From: Devosia sp.
GTDB taxonomy: Bacteria; Pseudomonadota; Alphaproteobacteria; Rhizobiales; Devosiaceae
Assembly: GCF_014860165.1 (NCBI RefSeq)
Contig: NZ_JACZKG010000076.1
Span: 1 to 50,614 of the forward strand
DNA: 50,614 nucleotides
Direction: 5' to 3'
This document shows positions 9,516-20,896 of the stretch, piece after piece. The notes below the pieces were generated by a model. The model was not told the origin of the DNA, searched no databases, and saw nothing but the letters and a program-made list of their open reading frames with translations. Within the stretch, counting starts at the first letter, position 1; each line of letters starts with the position of its first letter. Made by a program: the position numbers and the translations under genes.

Positions 9516-9624
9516 GGCGGACCTCGGAACCCTTCGAATGCCGGGATTCGGCCCTTCCTCATAGCATCGCGCAAGGGTCGGCAAAAGCGCGGACGGACCG
9601 CTGCCCAAGCCTATTTGCTGAAGG

Positions 9625-10824
9625 TCAGGTGACGAAGATATTCCAGCCGCGCGAGAAGAAGCGATGGAACAGCACCAGCTGGGCCGCCCCGGTCGCTGCA
9701 GCGGCGCCACCCATATGCCCCATGGACACCCGTGGCAGATCGCCGCCACGGGGCGGAAGCGCCGCCAGGTGGTGCTCGACGCGCTCCACCAGGCTCGTGA
9801 CCACCGCGCGCGGCATGACGCCGTCGATAACGGCGACATCGAACTCCACGACAGCGCGCGTGCTGAGAACGGCACTGGCCAGCGCCCGGCCGGCGTCGTC
9901 GAGCCATGCCGATGCCACCGGCTCAAGGCTTTCCCAATCCCAGTTCAGCGGGTTGCCGCGCGGGGGCGTGCGCCCCGCCGCCTCGAGCCGCTGCTCCAGG
10001 GCCAGAAGGGAGGCGATGGTATAGACGTAGCTCGCCTGCCCCTGGGCGTCGGCGACCAGGATCGCGCCCAGATTGGCGGCATTGCCGGTGCGCCCCTCCC
10101 ACACCTGCCCGTCAATGGCAATGCCCGCACCCACAAGCGCGCCGACCTGGAGATAGGCCAGGCCATCGGGTCGGGGGAGCCGGTGGGCGATGAACTCGGC
10201 CCAGCAGGCGGCATTGCCGTCGTTGAACCAGGCGACCGGCTCGCCCAGCGCCCGTCCGACTTCGTCGGCCATGTCGACACCGCTCCACAGCTCCACCTGT
10301 TCGACGGGTGCGCCAAGGCGGTGGATATGCCGGTCGATACGAGATGGGGAGGCGACACCGATACCAACCAGGCGCTCGGCCTGCGTGGCCGTCATGCCGG
10401 CACGAAGGGTCGCGACCTCGGCGCTGACATCGGCAAAGATGGTGTGAAAATCGGGCCAGCAATAGCTGCGGCGGATACTGGCCAGAGTGATGCCGGCCAT
10501 GCCGAACAGCAGCACCTCGAAATGCCGCCAGCCGATCTCGATGCCGATGCCGAAGGCGCCATCCGGATTGAGGAAGAGCGGCGTTGCCGGCTGGCCGCGC
10601 CGGCCGCGCAGCACCTCGCCGCGCAGGACCAGTTCGCGCGCCTCGAGGTCCGAGACGATGCGCGAGGTGGTCTGCGGCCCCAGGCCCGACAGACGGGCCA
10701 GATCGGCATTGGAGGCCCCCGGATTGAGAGCGATAAGCGTCATCACCGCCCGCTCATTGGCGATGCGCACTCCAGACTGCGCGAAGCCTCGCGCCACCCC
10801 ATCGTCTACGGTCTTCCTCTGCAT
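9625..10824 (-). CDS. ROK-family transcriptional regulator
   Basis: The 399-residue protein has an N-terminal winged helix-turn-helix (about residues 25-75, SNADLARLSGLGPQTTSRIV) and a C-terminal ROK sugar-kinase-like domain (FNDGNAACWAEF, GALVGAGIAIDG). Regulators of this type (NagC/Mlc/XylR group) respond to sugars or sugar phosphates. The usual ROK zinc motif, a His followed by CxCGxxGC, is absent: the region reads NLGAILVADAQGQASYVY. No sugar operon lies directly beside it, so its target is unknown. It is divergent from the sigma-54 activator gene across a 186-base gap. Confidence 0.88.
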   Translation of the reverse strand: MQRKTVDDGVARGFAQSGVRIANERAVMTLIALNPGASNADLARLSGLGPQTTSRIVSDLEARELVLRGEVLRGRRGQPATPLFLNPDGAFGIGIEIGWRHFEVLLFGMAGITLASIRRSYCWPDFHTIFADVSAEVATLRAGMTATQAERLVGIGVASPSRIDRHIHRLGAPVEQVELWSGVDMADEVGRALGEPVAWFNDGNAACWAEFIAHRLPRPDGLAYLQVGALVGAGIAIDGQVWEGRTGNAANLGAILVADAQGQASYVYTIASLLALEQRLEAAGRTPPRGNPLNWDWESLEPVASAWLDDAGRALASAVLSTRAVVEFDVAVIDGVMPRAVVTSLVERVEHHLAALPPRGGDLPRVSMGHMGGAAAATGAAQLVLFHRFFSRGWNIFVT

Positions 10825-10920
10825 GGCGGCAGACTTAATCTTGAGAATGCCAGTCAGGCAAGGGCCAAGTCCATCGCCTGCAACGTAAAATTCGACGTGT
10901 GCGGAACGGTTTGTTTACCC

Positions 10921-10944
10921 TGTTGCGAAACAATTGGGGCAACA
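10921..10944. promoter_or_regulatory. Inverted repeat in the divergent ROK/sigma-54 activator intergenic region
   Basis: TGTTGC and GCAACA form a perfect 6-base inverted repeat with a 12-base spacer, about 67 bases before the activator start and 97 bases before the ROK gene start. It could be an operator for either product. It is short, so chance occurrence is possible. Confidence 0.3.
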
Positions 10945-11010
10945 CCGGGACAGAGCGGCAACGCCGGACAACCGGCATGGTGAGTAATCGGAACACGAGG
11001 ACCAGGCCGC

Positions 11011-12434
<1,424 letters not shown>

Positions 12435-12438
<4 letters not shown>

Positions 12439-12818
12439 AGACCCAGCGCAACCACCAGCGACAACGCAAACAGCACGGTTACCAGCGGCGTCATGGTCAA
12501 CCGCTCCGGCGCGCTGCGCGAGATGGCATTCATTGGAATGCCCAGCGCGCAATAGCCCACCACGACCCAAGCCGCGATGCCCAGCCACGCTCCACCAGGC
12601 AATAGCGCGATGACACCAGCCTGCTGCAGCAGCACGGCGGCAAAGCCGGCATAAAGGGCGATTGATACGACGCTGCCGACCCGCAGCGGGGTGGGCAGGC
12701 GCTCGTGCTGGCCGCCCCAGGCAAAGCGGCCCAAAGGCGCACCGGCAATCAGGGTAGCCTGAAACACAGCAAGACCAGCAAGAATGACGGCAATGGCGAT
12801 AGCTGCGACGGCGCTCAT
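12435..12818 (-). CDS. Conserved four-helix membrane protein of unknown function
   Basis: The 127-residue protein has four predicted transmembrane helices. It carries features that look like a conserved but unnamed bacterial family: GAPLGRFAWGGQHERLP before the second helix and MNAISRSAPERL before the last. ATG 12818 is preceded by AGGGGA at five bases, so I prefer it to an upstream in-frame codon at 12851. The stop codon is read from the same CTAG as the stop of the convergent sigma-54 activator gene. I cannot assign a function. Confidence 0.75.
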
Positions 12819-12863
12819 GAATGTCCCCTGACTGTCACCAAGATGGGGCAAAGCCCCCGGCGA

Positions 12864-13829
12864 TCAAGGCGTATTGGCTTCCCGCGCCTTGATGCGGTCG
12901 ATCCCCAGATAGTGCTCGCGCAGGATCACGGCGATGCCTGACAGGACGATGATGACGGCGCCGATGACCATGCTCAGCGTCGGCACGTCGCCGAAGACCA
13001 GGAAGCCGATGACCAGCGTCAGCAGCAGGGAGACATATTCAAACGGCGCGATGACCGACATGTCGGCATAGCGATAGGCGGACGTCATCAGCAACTGCCC
13101 GATGCCGCCGGCAAAGCCGGCGCCGATCAGCAGCGCCGCCTGCTGCGGGGTGGGCATGGCCCAGCCAAAGGGAATGGTGGCCAGCGACAGGATGCTGGCG
13201 CTGATGAAGAAGTAGATGACAATCGCTTCAGTGCGCTCGGTCTGCGTCAGCTTGCGCACCTGCATCATGGCGAAGGCGGTGAAGATGGCGGCGCCGAAGG
13301 CAGCGATGGCGCCCCATGTTTCGGCATTGCCCATGGCCTGGCCGCCGGAAAACAGCGTCAGGCGGGGCCAGAGGATAATGACGACGCCGAACAGGCCGAC
13401 AGTGACCGCCGTCCAGCGAAAGACATGGACACGCTCCTTGAGCAGCAGGGCGCTGAAGGCCACGATGAGCAATGGGGCGGCAAAGCCGATGGCCGTGGCC
13501 TCGGGTAGCGGCAGCCGGGTCAGCGCGAAAAAGCCCAGCCCCATTGACGACGCGCCCACCAGCGCCCGCACGACATGGCCGAGGGGATTGCGGGTGTGGA
13601 GGGCCGAACGCAACTGTCGGCGCCACAGCAGCCAGGCAAGGACGGGGAGGATAGCGAAGAAGCAGCGGAAAAAGACCAGCTCCCCGGCCGGGATGGTGCC
13701 CGTAGCCTTGAGCAGGGTCGCCATGACCACGAAGAAGCAGACCGAGAGCACCTTGAGCGTGATGCCACGCATCGGCCCACCCCGCTGCGGTGCAGGGCTG
13801 GACGCGGCGGCGGGCACGGAAGTGGTCAC
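12864..13829 (-). CDS. EamA-family (DMT superfamily) transporter
   Basis: The 321-residue protein has about ten hydrophobic segments arranged as two EamA repeats. Typical features include FFRCFFAILPV in helix 2, LPLPEATAIGFAAPLL in helix 4, and the second-half counterpart SVIAPFEYVSLLLTLVIGFLVFGD. Members export metabolites or amino acids across the inner membrane; the substrate is not predictable here. The start is GTG 13829 with AAGAG about six bases before it. It is followed by the 4-TM protein gene (46-base gap) on the same strand. Confidence 0.9.
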   Translation of the reverse strand: MTTSVPAAASSPAPQRGGPMRGITLKVLSVCFFVVMATLLKATGTIPAGELVFFRCFFAILPVLAWLLWRRQLRSALHTRNPLGHVVRALVGASSMGLGFFALTRLPLPEATAIGFAAPLLIVAFSALLLKERVHVFRWTAVTVGLFGVVIILWPRLTLFSGGQAMGNAETWGAIAAFGAAIFTAFAMMQVRKLTQTERTEAIVIYFFISASILSLATIPFGWAMPTPQQAALLIGAGFAGGIGQLLMTSAYRYADMSVIAPFEYVSLLLTLVIGFLVFGDVPTLSMVIGAVIIVLSGIAVILREHYLGIDRIKAREANTP

Positions 13830-13854
13830 GGCAATCTCTTGGTCGTCAGCCGGA

Positions 13855-14049
13855 TCAGCGGCCGGGGGATTGCTCCAGCTTTTCCTTGGCGATGCGCGCC
13901 GTGGCGAACGCCTTGTGCTCGGGACCGACGGCCGAGCCTGATTTGACCACCTTGCCGGCGGCGTCGAGGATTTCCCAATGCCAGTTAGCGTTCGGGCCGC
14001 TGCCGCCCTTGAGGCGCAGCTTGATCTGAAGAGTGTTGTCCTGGGTCAT
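13855..14049 (-). CDS. Small conserved-looking protein, 64 aa
   Basis: The protein begins MTQDNTLQIKLRLKGGSG and contains NWHWEILDAAGKVVKSGSAVG, a pattern of alternating hydrophobic residues suggesting a small beta-rich fold, then a short amphipathic helix (AFATARIAKEKLEQ). ATG 14049 gives this compact protein; an in-frame upstream extension to 14160 adds Arg/Pro-rich sequence with no coding look. It stops 25 bases before the EamA gene and is probably co-transcribed with it. I do not recognise the family. Confidence 0.6.
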   Translation of the reverse strand: MTQDNTLQIKLRLKGGSGPNANWHWEILDAAGKVVKSGSAVGPEHKAFATARIAKEKLEQSPGR

Positions 14050-14177
14050 GGGGGCGTTATGGCGCAGGTTGGCGCGCGGGGAAAGGGGGCGGAGGAAAAA
14101 GTTGCGCGCCGGCCTGTCACGCGGGCGGCATGGAGCCAGCGGCCCCACCCCGCCCAGCATGCGGTGCCTTTGGGCAC

Positions 14178-14540
14178 CTAAACCTCGGAATATCTGTACT
14201 CGATCCGGTCACCCTTGAAGGCCAGGTGATCGCGGATCGGCTCCACCAGCGGGCATGGATCGGGATAGTACCAGGCCTGGTCAGGGCCGTCGGCGGTCAG
14301 CGTCTTGATGGTGTAGTAATGCGCCTCCCCCTTATAGGGGCTGGTCGTGCGGGTTTCGGAAAGCTCAAGGATGTCCTCGCGGACGTCGCTGCGGGGCAGG
14401 TAAATGCGAAGCGGCTCGCCCGGCTCGTCGAGTTCGAGCGCGTTGAGGGACGAGCCGATCTCGGCATCGTCGAACAGCACATGCACCCGGCCCTTGGCGG
14501 GCGTGATCCTGATATCCTTGTCCAGACATTGACGCGTCAT
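14178..14540 (-). CDS. DUF427 domain protein
   Basis: This 120-residue protein fits the DUF427 family: an early GRVHVLFDDAEIGSS strand pair, LPRSDVREDILE, then SPYKGEAHYYTI and a conserved AWYYPDPCPLVEPIRDHLAF segment near the end. The family is widespread and small, with a beta-rich fold, and has no established biochemical role that I can assert. It is transcribed divergently from groESL. The next gene downstream is the 64-aa protein after a 128-base gap. Confidence 0.85.
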   Translation of the reverse strand: MTRQCLDKDIRITPAKGRVHVLFDDAEIGSSLNALELDEPGEPLRIYLPRSDVREDILELSETRTTSPYKGEAHYYTIKTLTADGPDQAWYYPDPCPLVEPIRDHLAFKGDRIEYRYSEV

Positions 14541-14610
14541 GTTGTCCTGCCATGTAGGGGGTTAAAGCGATCTGGCTCAACGCGCGAGAAGAAAGCCGGT
14601 TCACGCGACC

Positions 14611-14639
14611 TTGACTCGATCAGGGGCCAGCCATATATC
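14611..14639 (+). promoter_or_regulatory. Putative sigma-70-type promoter of groESL
   Basis: TTGACT (14611-14616) and TATATC (14634-14639) are separated by 17 bases, an ideal spacing for a housekeeping promoter. The predicted start point falls at or just before the CIRCE operator, so repressor binding would block transcription. Confidence 0.7.
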
Positions 14640-14651
14640 CCCGGTCACCTG

Positions 14652-14678
14652 TTGGCACTCTACAATGGTGAGTGCTAA
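14652..14678 (+). promoter_or_regulatory. CIRCE operator (HrcA binding site)
   Basis: The sequence TTGGCACTC-N9-GAGTGCTAA differs from the consensus TTAGCACTC-N9-GAGTGCTAA at one base in the left arm. It lies 13 bases downstream of the -10 box and 43 bases before groES. HrcA repression of groESL with relief on heat shock is the expected mechanism. Confidence 0.95.
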
Positions 14679-14721
14679 CAGCGCCAAGTTTGCATTGAAA
14701 TTGCTGCCATAGGAGCAAAAC

Positions 14722-15012
14722 ATGGGCTTTCGTCCTCTGCACGACCGCGTGGTCGTCCGTCGCCTCGACAGCGAAGAAAAGACCAAGGGCGGGATCATCA
14801 TCCCCGACACCGCCAAGGAAAAGCCGTCCGAAGGCGTGATCGTTTCGGTTGGCCCGGGCGCGCGCGATGACCAGGGCAAGATCAATGCCCTCGACGTCAA
14901 GGCCGGCGACCGCGTGCTGTTCGGCAAGTGGAGCGGCACCGAGGTCAAGCTCAACGGCGAAGACCTGCTGATCATGAAGGAATCCGACATCATGGGCATC
15001 GTCGAAGGCTAA
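14722..15012 (+). CDS. groES: Co-chaperonin GroES
   Basis: The 96-residue protein forms the heptameric lid of the GroEL folding chamber. It has the family pattern [19 protein letters not shown], the mobile loop with GGIIIPD, and [32 protein letters not shown]. Length is normal. ATG 14722 is preceded by AGGAG at six bases. It is the first gene of the groESL operon, under a sigma-70-like promoter with a CIRCE operator, and groEL follows after 53 bases. Confidence 0.98.
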   Translation: MGFRPLHDRVVVRRLDSEEKTKGGIIIPDTAKEKPSEGVIVSVGPGARDDQGKINALDVKAGDRVLFGKWSGTEVKLNGEDLLIMKESDIMGIVEG

Positions 15013-15053
15013 GTCCTTTCCTGCCCTTTTCGTCGTTTCAACCCACTCTTTAA

Positions 15054-16706
<1,653 letters not shown>

Positions 16707-16760
16707 GAAGTCCGACCCGGCTTTGGAGTTCGTTTCTTCCCAGTCACGGACTTCACGAGA

Positions 16761-16790
16761 AAGGCGCAGTGGAAACACTGCGCCTTTTTC
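16761..16790 (+). terminator. Intrinsic terminator of groESL
   Basis: An 11-base stem AAGGCGCAGTG / CACTGCGCCTT closes on a GAAA loop and is followed by a T run. It sits 55 bases after the groEL stop and is the strongest rho-independent terminator I see in the window. Confidence 0.93.
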
Positions 16791-16845
16791 TTGTGCCCAG
16801 CCGTTGCGAGGGCGCTAGAATGCGCCACACATCAGCGAGGATTCC

Positions 16846-17076
16846 ATGCGAACACCCCGGCGCGGCAGCGCCTTCGACCAGGCAGAGGCTGCCTTCAAAT
16901 CCGCCACCAGCAAGCCGGTGGAAGCCGCTCCGGCCAAGCCCCTGGCGCCGCCCAGCGGCAAGGAGATGGTGACGCTGCGGCTCGACCGCGCGGTGCTCGA
17001 GCATTTCCAGGAAGATGGTCCGGGCTGGCAGGACAGGATCAACGCGGCCCTGCGCGCTGCGGCCGGGCTGGAATAG
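16846..17076 (+). CDS. Orphan BrnA/DUF4415-like protein
   Basis: The 76-residue protein has a variable Ala/Pro-rich N-terminus and a C-terminal block MVTLRLDRAVLEHF...GPGWQDRINAALRAA. That block is typical of BrnA-type antitoxins, whose ribbon-helix-helix domain binds DNA. BrnA normally pairs with the ribonuclease BrnT encoded just upstream, but no BrnT-like frame is present here: groEL and its terminator are upstream and a Sel1 protein is downstream. It could act as a stand-alone DNA-binding protein or be a remnant of a toxin-antitoxin pair. Confidence 0.75.
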   Translation: MRTPRRGSAFDQAEAAFKSATSKPVEAAPAKPLAPPSGKEMVTLRLDRAVLEHFQEDGPGWQDRINAALRAAAGLE

Positions 17077-17170
17077 CCCCTCCCCCCACTACAGGGGGTG
17101 CCCTTTTCGGCATTTGACAGCAACGTGCCGACGTTTCATTTTCCGAGGAATTGGAGCAAGGGGGTTCGAG

Positions 17171-18034
17171 ATGTCCATGCGTGTTGTTCTGGCTGCGGTT
17201 TTGCTGCTGGCGCTCAATCTGGCGGCCACGGGGGATGCTTTCGCGCAGAAGACCAAGACCAAGGGCACGCCCCCGGCGACCCAGTCGCAGCAACTGGATC
17301 CCAACGATCCCGATGATCTCGAGACGATCCTCGACGAGGGCGACGCGGCCTATTTCGTCGACGAGGGGCAGACGCCCGACTACGAATATGCCTTCGAGAT
17401 GTATTCCCTCGCCGCCGAAGCGGGCGACCCCTATGCGATGAACCGTGTGGGCCTGATGTATGACCGCGGCGAGTTCGTGGCACAGGACTTTGACAAGGCC
17501 TTCGACTGGTATCTCAAGGCCGCCGAGGCTGGGTTGCCGGCGGCGCAGAGCAATGTCGGCAGCATGTATAATGTCGGCGATGGCGTGCGGCAGAGCTATG
17601 CCGAGGCGCAGCGCTGGTTCCGCCTGGCCGCCGATAATGGCTATGCCTATGCCATGTATGCGCTGGGCGACATGTACCTGGCCGGCAATGGCGTCGCTAA
17701 GGATGCCGAAGAGGCGACGGCCTGGTACCAGAAGGCGTCCGATGGCGGCGACGCCAATGGGCACTGGTCGCTGTCGCTGCGTTATCTCTATGGCGACGGT
17801 GTCGGCAAGGACACGCAGCGGGCGGCCGAACTGGCCTATCTGGCGCTCACCAATGGGCTGCAGGTGGCGCTCGACGAGTTCAGAGATATCCGCAATGCCG
17901 ATACCTCGCCGAACTATCGCCGGGCCATCCAGGAAATGCTGAAGCGCGACGGGTTCTATACGGGCACGATCGACGGTAGCTTCGGGCCGGCAACGCAGCG
18001 CGCCATCGAGGCGGCGTTCGGCTCGGCCCTCTAG
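17171..18034 (+). CDS. Secreted Sel1-repeat protein with peptidoglycan-binding-like C-terminus
   Basis: The 287-residue protein starts with a Sec signal peptide ending near AFA-Q. It then has about five Sel1/TPR-like repeats of roughly 36 residues (for example AFDWYLKAAEAGLPAAQSNV and AQRWFRLAADNGYAYAMYAL). The last 40 residues, MLKRDGFYTGTIDGSFGPAT, resemble a PG_binding_1 motif. It is probably a periplasmic scaffold or cell-envelope protein. ATG 17171 is chosen because the signal peptide starts there; a longer in-frame reading from 17015 overlaps the BrnA-like gene. Its stop shares CTAG with the convergent TauE gene. Confidence 0.85.
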   Translation: MSMRVVLAAVLLLALNLAATGDAFAQKTKTKGTPPATQSQQLDPNDPDDLETILDEGDAAYFVDEGQTPDYEYAFEMYSLAAEAGDPYAMNRVGLMYDRGEFVAQDFDKAFDWYLKAAEAGLPAAQSNVGSMYNVGDGVRQSYAEAQRWFRLAADNGYAYAMYALGDMYLAGNGVAKDAEEATAWYQKASDGGDANGHWSLSLRYLYGDGVGKDTQRAAELAYLALTNGLQVALDEFRDIRNADTSPNYRRAIQEMLKRDGFYTGTIDGSFGPATQRAIEAAFGSAL

Positions 18035-18777
18035 AAGAACAGCAGCCGCAGCGCCAGGGCGATCGACACCACCACGACCAGTGGACGGATGATGCGCGCG
18101 CCATAGCGGATGCCGGTGCGCGCGCCGATATAGCCGCCAACCACCTGCCCCGCCGCCATGGCGATGGCCGCGGGCCAGACCACGTCGCCCGCCGGGATGA
18201 AGATGGTCAGTGCAGCGAGGTTGGAAACCAGGTTGAGTATCTTGGTATTGCCCGAAGCCCGGGTCAGGCCCAGCCCGAACAGCATGACGAAGCCGATGGT
18301 GAGGAAGGAGCCGGTGCCCGGCCCGAAGATGCCGTCATAAAAGCCGATGGCCATGCCCATGACCGGCACGAAGAGCCCGAAGGGCAGCCGCGCCGCCTTG
18401 TCGGCATCGGAGAGATTGGGAGCGAACAGGAAATAGAGCGCAATGCCGATCAGCGCGACGGGAACGGCCACATCGAGCAGGCTGACGTCGATCTGCTTGA
18501 CCACCAGCGCGCCGGCCAGGGCGCCGGCATAGGTCAGCGCAATGGCCGGGACCAGAGCCTTGAGCGACACGAAACCGCGGCGCCAGTAGGTGAGCGCCGC
18601 CATGCCGGTGCCGAACACCGATTGCAGCTTGTTGGTGGCGAGCGCTGCGACGGGCGGCAGGCCCGCCGACAGCAAGGCGGGCAAGGCGATCATGCCGCCG
18701 CCGCCGGCAATGGCGTCGACAAAGCCGGCCAGCATGCCGACCGCGGCGAGCGCGAGGAGAATAAGGGGATCGAGCAT
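18031..18777 (-). CDS. TauE/SafE-family sulfite or anion exporter
   Basis: The 248-residue integral membrane protein has about eight hydrophobic segments. Two family motifs are clear: GFVDAIAGGGGMIALPALL near the N-terminus and GFYDGIFGPGTGSFLTIGFV in the second half, with TNKLQSVFGT between. Members move sulfonates, sulfite or related organic anions across the inner membrane; the substrate is not known here. It starts 15 bases after the glycosyltransferase stop and may be the last gene of the his-containing run. Confidence 0.9.
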   Translation of the reverse strand: MLDPLILLALAAVGMLAGFVDAIAGGGGMIALPALLSAGLPPVAALATNKLQSVFGTGMAALTYWRRGFVSLKALVPAIALTYAGALAGALVVKQIDVSLLDVAVPVALIGIALYFLFAPNLSDADKAARLPFGLFVPVMGMAIGFYDGIFGPGTGSFLTIGFVMLFGLGLTRASGNTKILNLVSNLAALTIFIPAGDVVWPAAIAMAAGQVVGGYIGARTGIRYGARIIRPLVVVVSIALALRLLFF

Positions 18778-18792
18778 AAAGACCGGGATGGT

Positions 18793-19989
18793 TCAGGGCG
18801 CGTTCTGGCGCGGTGTCGGGTCGTCGGCGATGCGGCGCTCATAGATCGGGATATTGATCATCGAGGACATGAAGCCGCTCATCATCATCTGGAAGCCCGA
18901 GACCAGCGCGGTCATGGCCAGGATGACGGGACGCATGGTGCGGCTGGGGTTGAGTGGCCCGAAATCGCGCGCCGCCCAGACTGATACGCCCCAGATCAGG
19001 GCAATGATGCCCACCAGCATGAGGCTCAATGCTGCCAGCAGGATGCGTTCGAGCGTCAGGGCTTCGAGCAGGCGATCGTAATTGCCGGAGCGGGGGATGA
19101 AGCCGTAGCGCGAGGCGAAGCGCCGGCCGATGATGGCGAAGGAGATCGACTGGAGGCCCACGATGATGCAGAGCGCCGCCACCAGGAACGTGTGGATGTC
19201 GAACGAGATGTCACCAATATAGGCCGGGCCGGGCAGCAGGATCGCCCCGACCACCAGGCCGACTGCCAGTAGGGCGATGCCGGGATAGAGGAAAAGCCAC
19301 CGCGGCGAGAACAGCAGCAGGAAACGCAGATGCCGCCAGCCATCGCGGATGGAGCGAAGATGGGGCGGACGCGAGCGCCCGTCCTTGACCAGGGTCGTGG
19401 GCACTTCGCGGATATCGAGATGGGCCAGGGTGGCCTTGACCACCATTTCGGAGGCGAATTCCATGCCCGATGTGCGCAGGTTGAGCGAGACGATGGCGGC
19501 GCGCGAGAAACCGCGCAAGCCGCAGTGAAAATCGCCGATCGAGGCGCCGAAGAACCGCCGGCCGATGGCGCTGAGGACCGGGTTGCCGATATAGCGGTGC
19601 AGCCAGGGCATGGCGCCGGGCGCTATCCCGCCCTTGAAGCGATTGCCCATTACCAGATCGGCGCCAGCGCGGAGTTCGGCAACAAAGGCATCGAGCCGGG
19701 AGAAGTCGTAGCTGTCGTCGGCATCACCCATGATGATGAAGCGGCCGCGGGCCGCCTCGATGCCGCCGCCCAGCGCGGCGCCATAGCCGCGCTCGGGAAC
19801 CGGCACCACCCGGGCGCCCAGGCGCTCGGCGATCTCGCGGGAACCGTCGGTCGAGCCATTGTCGGCGACGAGGATTTCGCCCGCTATGCCGCTGCGGTCG
19901 AGAAAGGCGCGGGCCTTGCCGATGCAGGCGGCCAGGGTCTCTGCCTCATTGAGGCAGGGCATCAGGATGGTCAGTTCGATGTCGGCCAA
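18793..19989 (-). CDS. Membrane-bound family 2 glycosyltransferase (DPM1-like)
   Basis: The 398-residue protein has an N-terminal GT-A domain (LTILMPCLNEAETL, LVADNGSTDGS, GYGAALGGGIEAARG, the nucleotide-metal motif GDADDSYDF, and GLRGFSR). Four transmembrane helices follow (about 240-390). This layout matches dolichyl/polyprenyl-phosphate hexosyltransferase-like enzymes that load sugars on undecaprenyl phosphate at the inner membrane. The start is a TTG at 19989 with GAGGGGGG upstream; no better ATG precedes the catalytic domain. It lies 63 bases after the 40-aa peptide gene, in line with hisG. Confidence 0.87.
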   Translation of the reverse strand: MADIELTILMPCLNEAETLAACIGKARAFLDRSGIAGEILVADNGSTDGSREIAERLGARVVPVPERGYGAALGGGIEAARGRFIIMGDADDSYDFSRLDAFVAELRAGADLVMGNRFKGGIAPGAMPWLHRYIGNPVLSAIGRRFFGASIGDFHCGLRGFSRAAIVSLNLRTSGMEFASEMVVKATLAHLDIREVPTTLVKDGRSRPPHLRSIRDGWRHLRFLLLFSPRWLFLYPGIALLAVGLVVGAILLPGPAYIGDISFDIHTFLVAALCIIVGLQSISFAIIGRRFASRYGFIPRSGNYDRLLEALTLERILLAALSLMLVGIIALIWGVSVWAARDFGPLNPSRTMRPVILAMTALVSGFQMMMSGFMSSMINIPIYERRIADDPTPRQNAP

Positions 19990-20052
19990 CGCGCCCCCCT
20001 CGGCCTCATTGTCGTCTTGTGCCGTGAATCGGGGACCAGTGACAATGGCGGT

Positions 20053-20175
20053 TCAGTTCCCGCCACCGTCTCCTGGCCCGGGACCATTTCGGCCTTCGTT
20101 GTTGCGCCAGAGAATGTAGAAGATCGCCACGACGGCGGCGGCGATGACCAAGGCTTCGACCCATTGTCCGTTCAT
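20053..20175 (-). CDS. Small single-pass membrane protein, 40 aa
   Basis: A 41-codon frame from ATG 20175 to TGA encodes a short polar start (MNGQWVEA), one hydrophobic helix (LVIAAAVVAIFYILW) and a polar Gly/Pro/Asn-rich tail. The start lies 13 bases after the hisG stop, and GAGAGGG is placed about ten bases before it. The layout is that of a genuine small membrane protein translated from the his operon. The function is unknown and I recognise no family. Confidence 0.6.
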   Translation of the reverse strand: MNGQWVEALVIAAAVVAIFYILWRNNEGRNGPGPGDGGGN

Positions 20176-20188
20176 CGGCAGCACCCTC

Positions 20189-20896
20189 TCAGAATCCGGC
20201 CGTGGTGCCCAGCCGGGCCAGCACGGCGTCCAGCTGGCTCCGGCGCTTGGGCGAAAGCTTGGCGGTGCGCGAGACGATCAGGCAGGCTTCGCTCTGCAGC
20301 ATGACGCCATCTTCGAGGACGCGCAGGCCATTGGCCGCGAGTGTCGAGCCTGTGGTGGTGATATCGACCACGATATCGGCTACCCCCGAAGCGGGGGCCG
20401 CCTCGGTGGCGCCCAGGCTCTCGACGGTGCGGTATTCGGCAATACCCGCTTTGGCGAAATGCTGGCGGGTAATGGTGATGTATTTGGTGGCGATGCGCAG
20501 CCAGCGGCCATGACGGCTGCGGAAGTCGGACGCGACATCGGCCAGGTCGTGCATGTGGGTCACGTCGATCCAGGCGTCGGGTACGGCGACGACGACATCG
20601 GCCTGGCCGAAGCCAAGGGGCTTGGCGATGGAGACCGAGGCGGGACCGCTCTCGCTGGTCTCGTGGATGAGATCGCGGCCGGTCACGCCGAAATCGATGG
20701 TGCCGCGGATCAGTTCGCGGGCGATTTCGGAGGCGGGGAAGAAGCGTACCGTCACCTCCGGCAGGCCCTCGATGGCGCCGAGATAGGAGCGGGCGCCGCC
20801 AGGGCGGGTGATAGTGAGGCCGTTGGCGGCAAACCACTCACGCGTGAGTTCTTCGAGGCGCCCCTTGGAGGGCACGGCGAGCGTGATGCCGGTCAT
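20189..20896 (-). CDS. hisG: ATP phosphoribosyltransferase, short form HisG
   Basis: HisG condenses ATP with PRPP in the first step of histidine biosynthesis. The 235-residue length marks the short form, without the C-terminal ACT-like regulatory domain. Visible signatures include VPSKGRLEEL, IDFGVTGRDLI and the PRPP-binding segment VDITTTGSTLAANGLRVLEDG. The short form works only with HisZ, whose gene lies directly upstream and overlaps the hisG start by four bases (ATGA), implying translational coupling and a balanced complex. Confidence 0.96.
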   Translation of the reverse strand: MTGITLAVPSKGRLEELTREWFAANGLTITRPGGARSYLGAIEGLPEVTVRFFPASEIARELIRGTIDFGVTGRDLIHETSESGPASVSIAKPLGFGQADVVVAVPDAWIDVTHMHDLADVASDFRSRHGRWLRIATKYITITRQHFAKAGIAEYRTVESLGATEAAPASGVADIVVDITTTGSTLAANGLRVLEDGVMLQSEACLIVSRTAKLSPKRRSQLDAVLARLGTTAGF

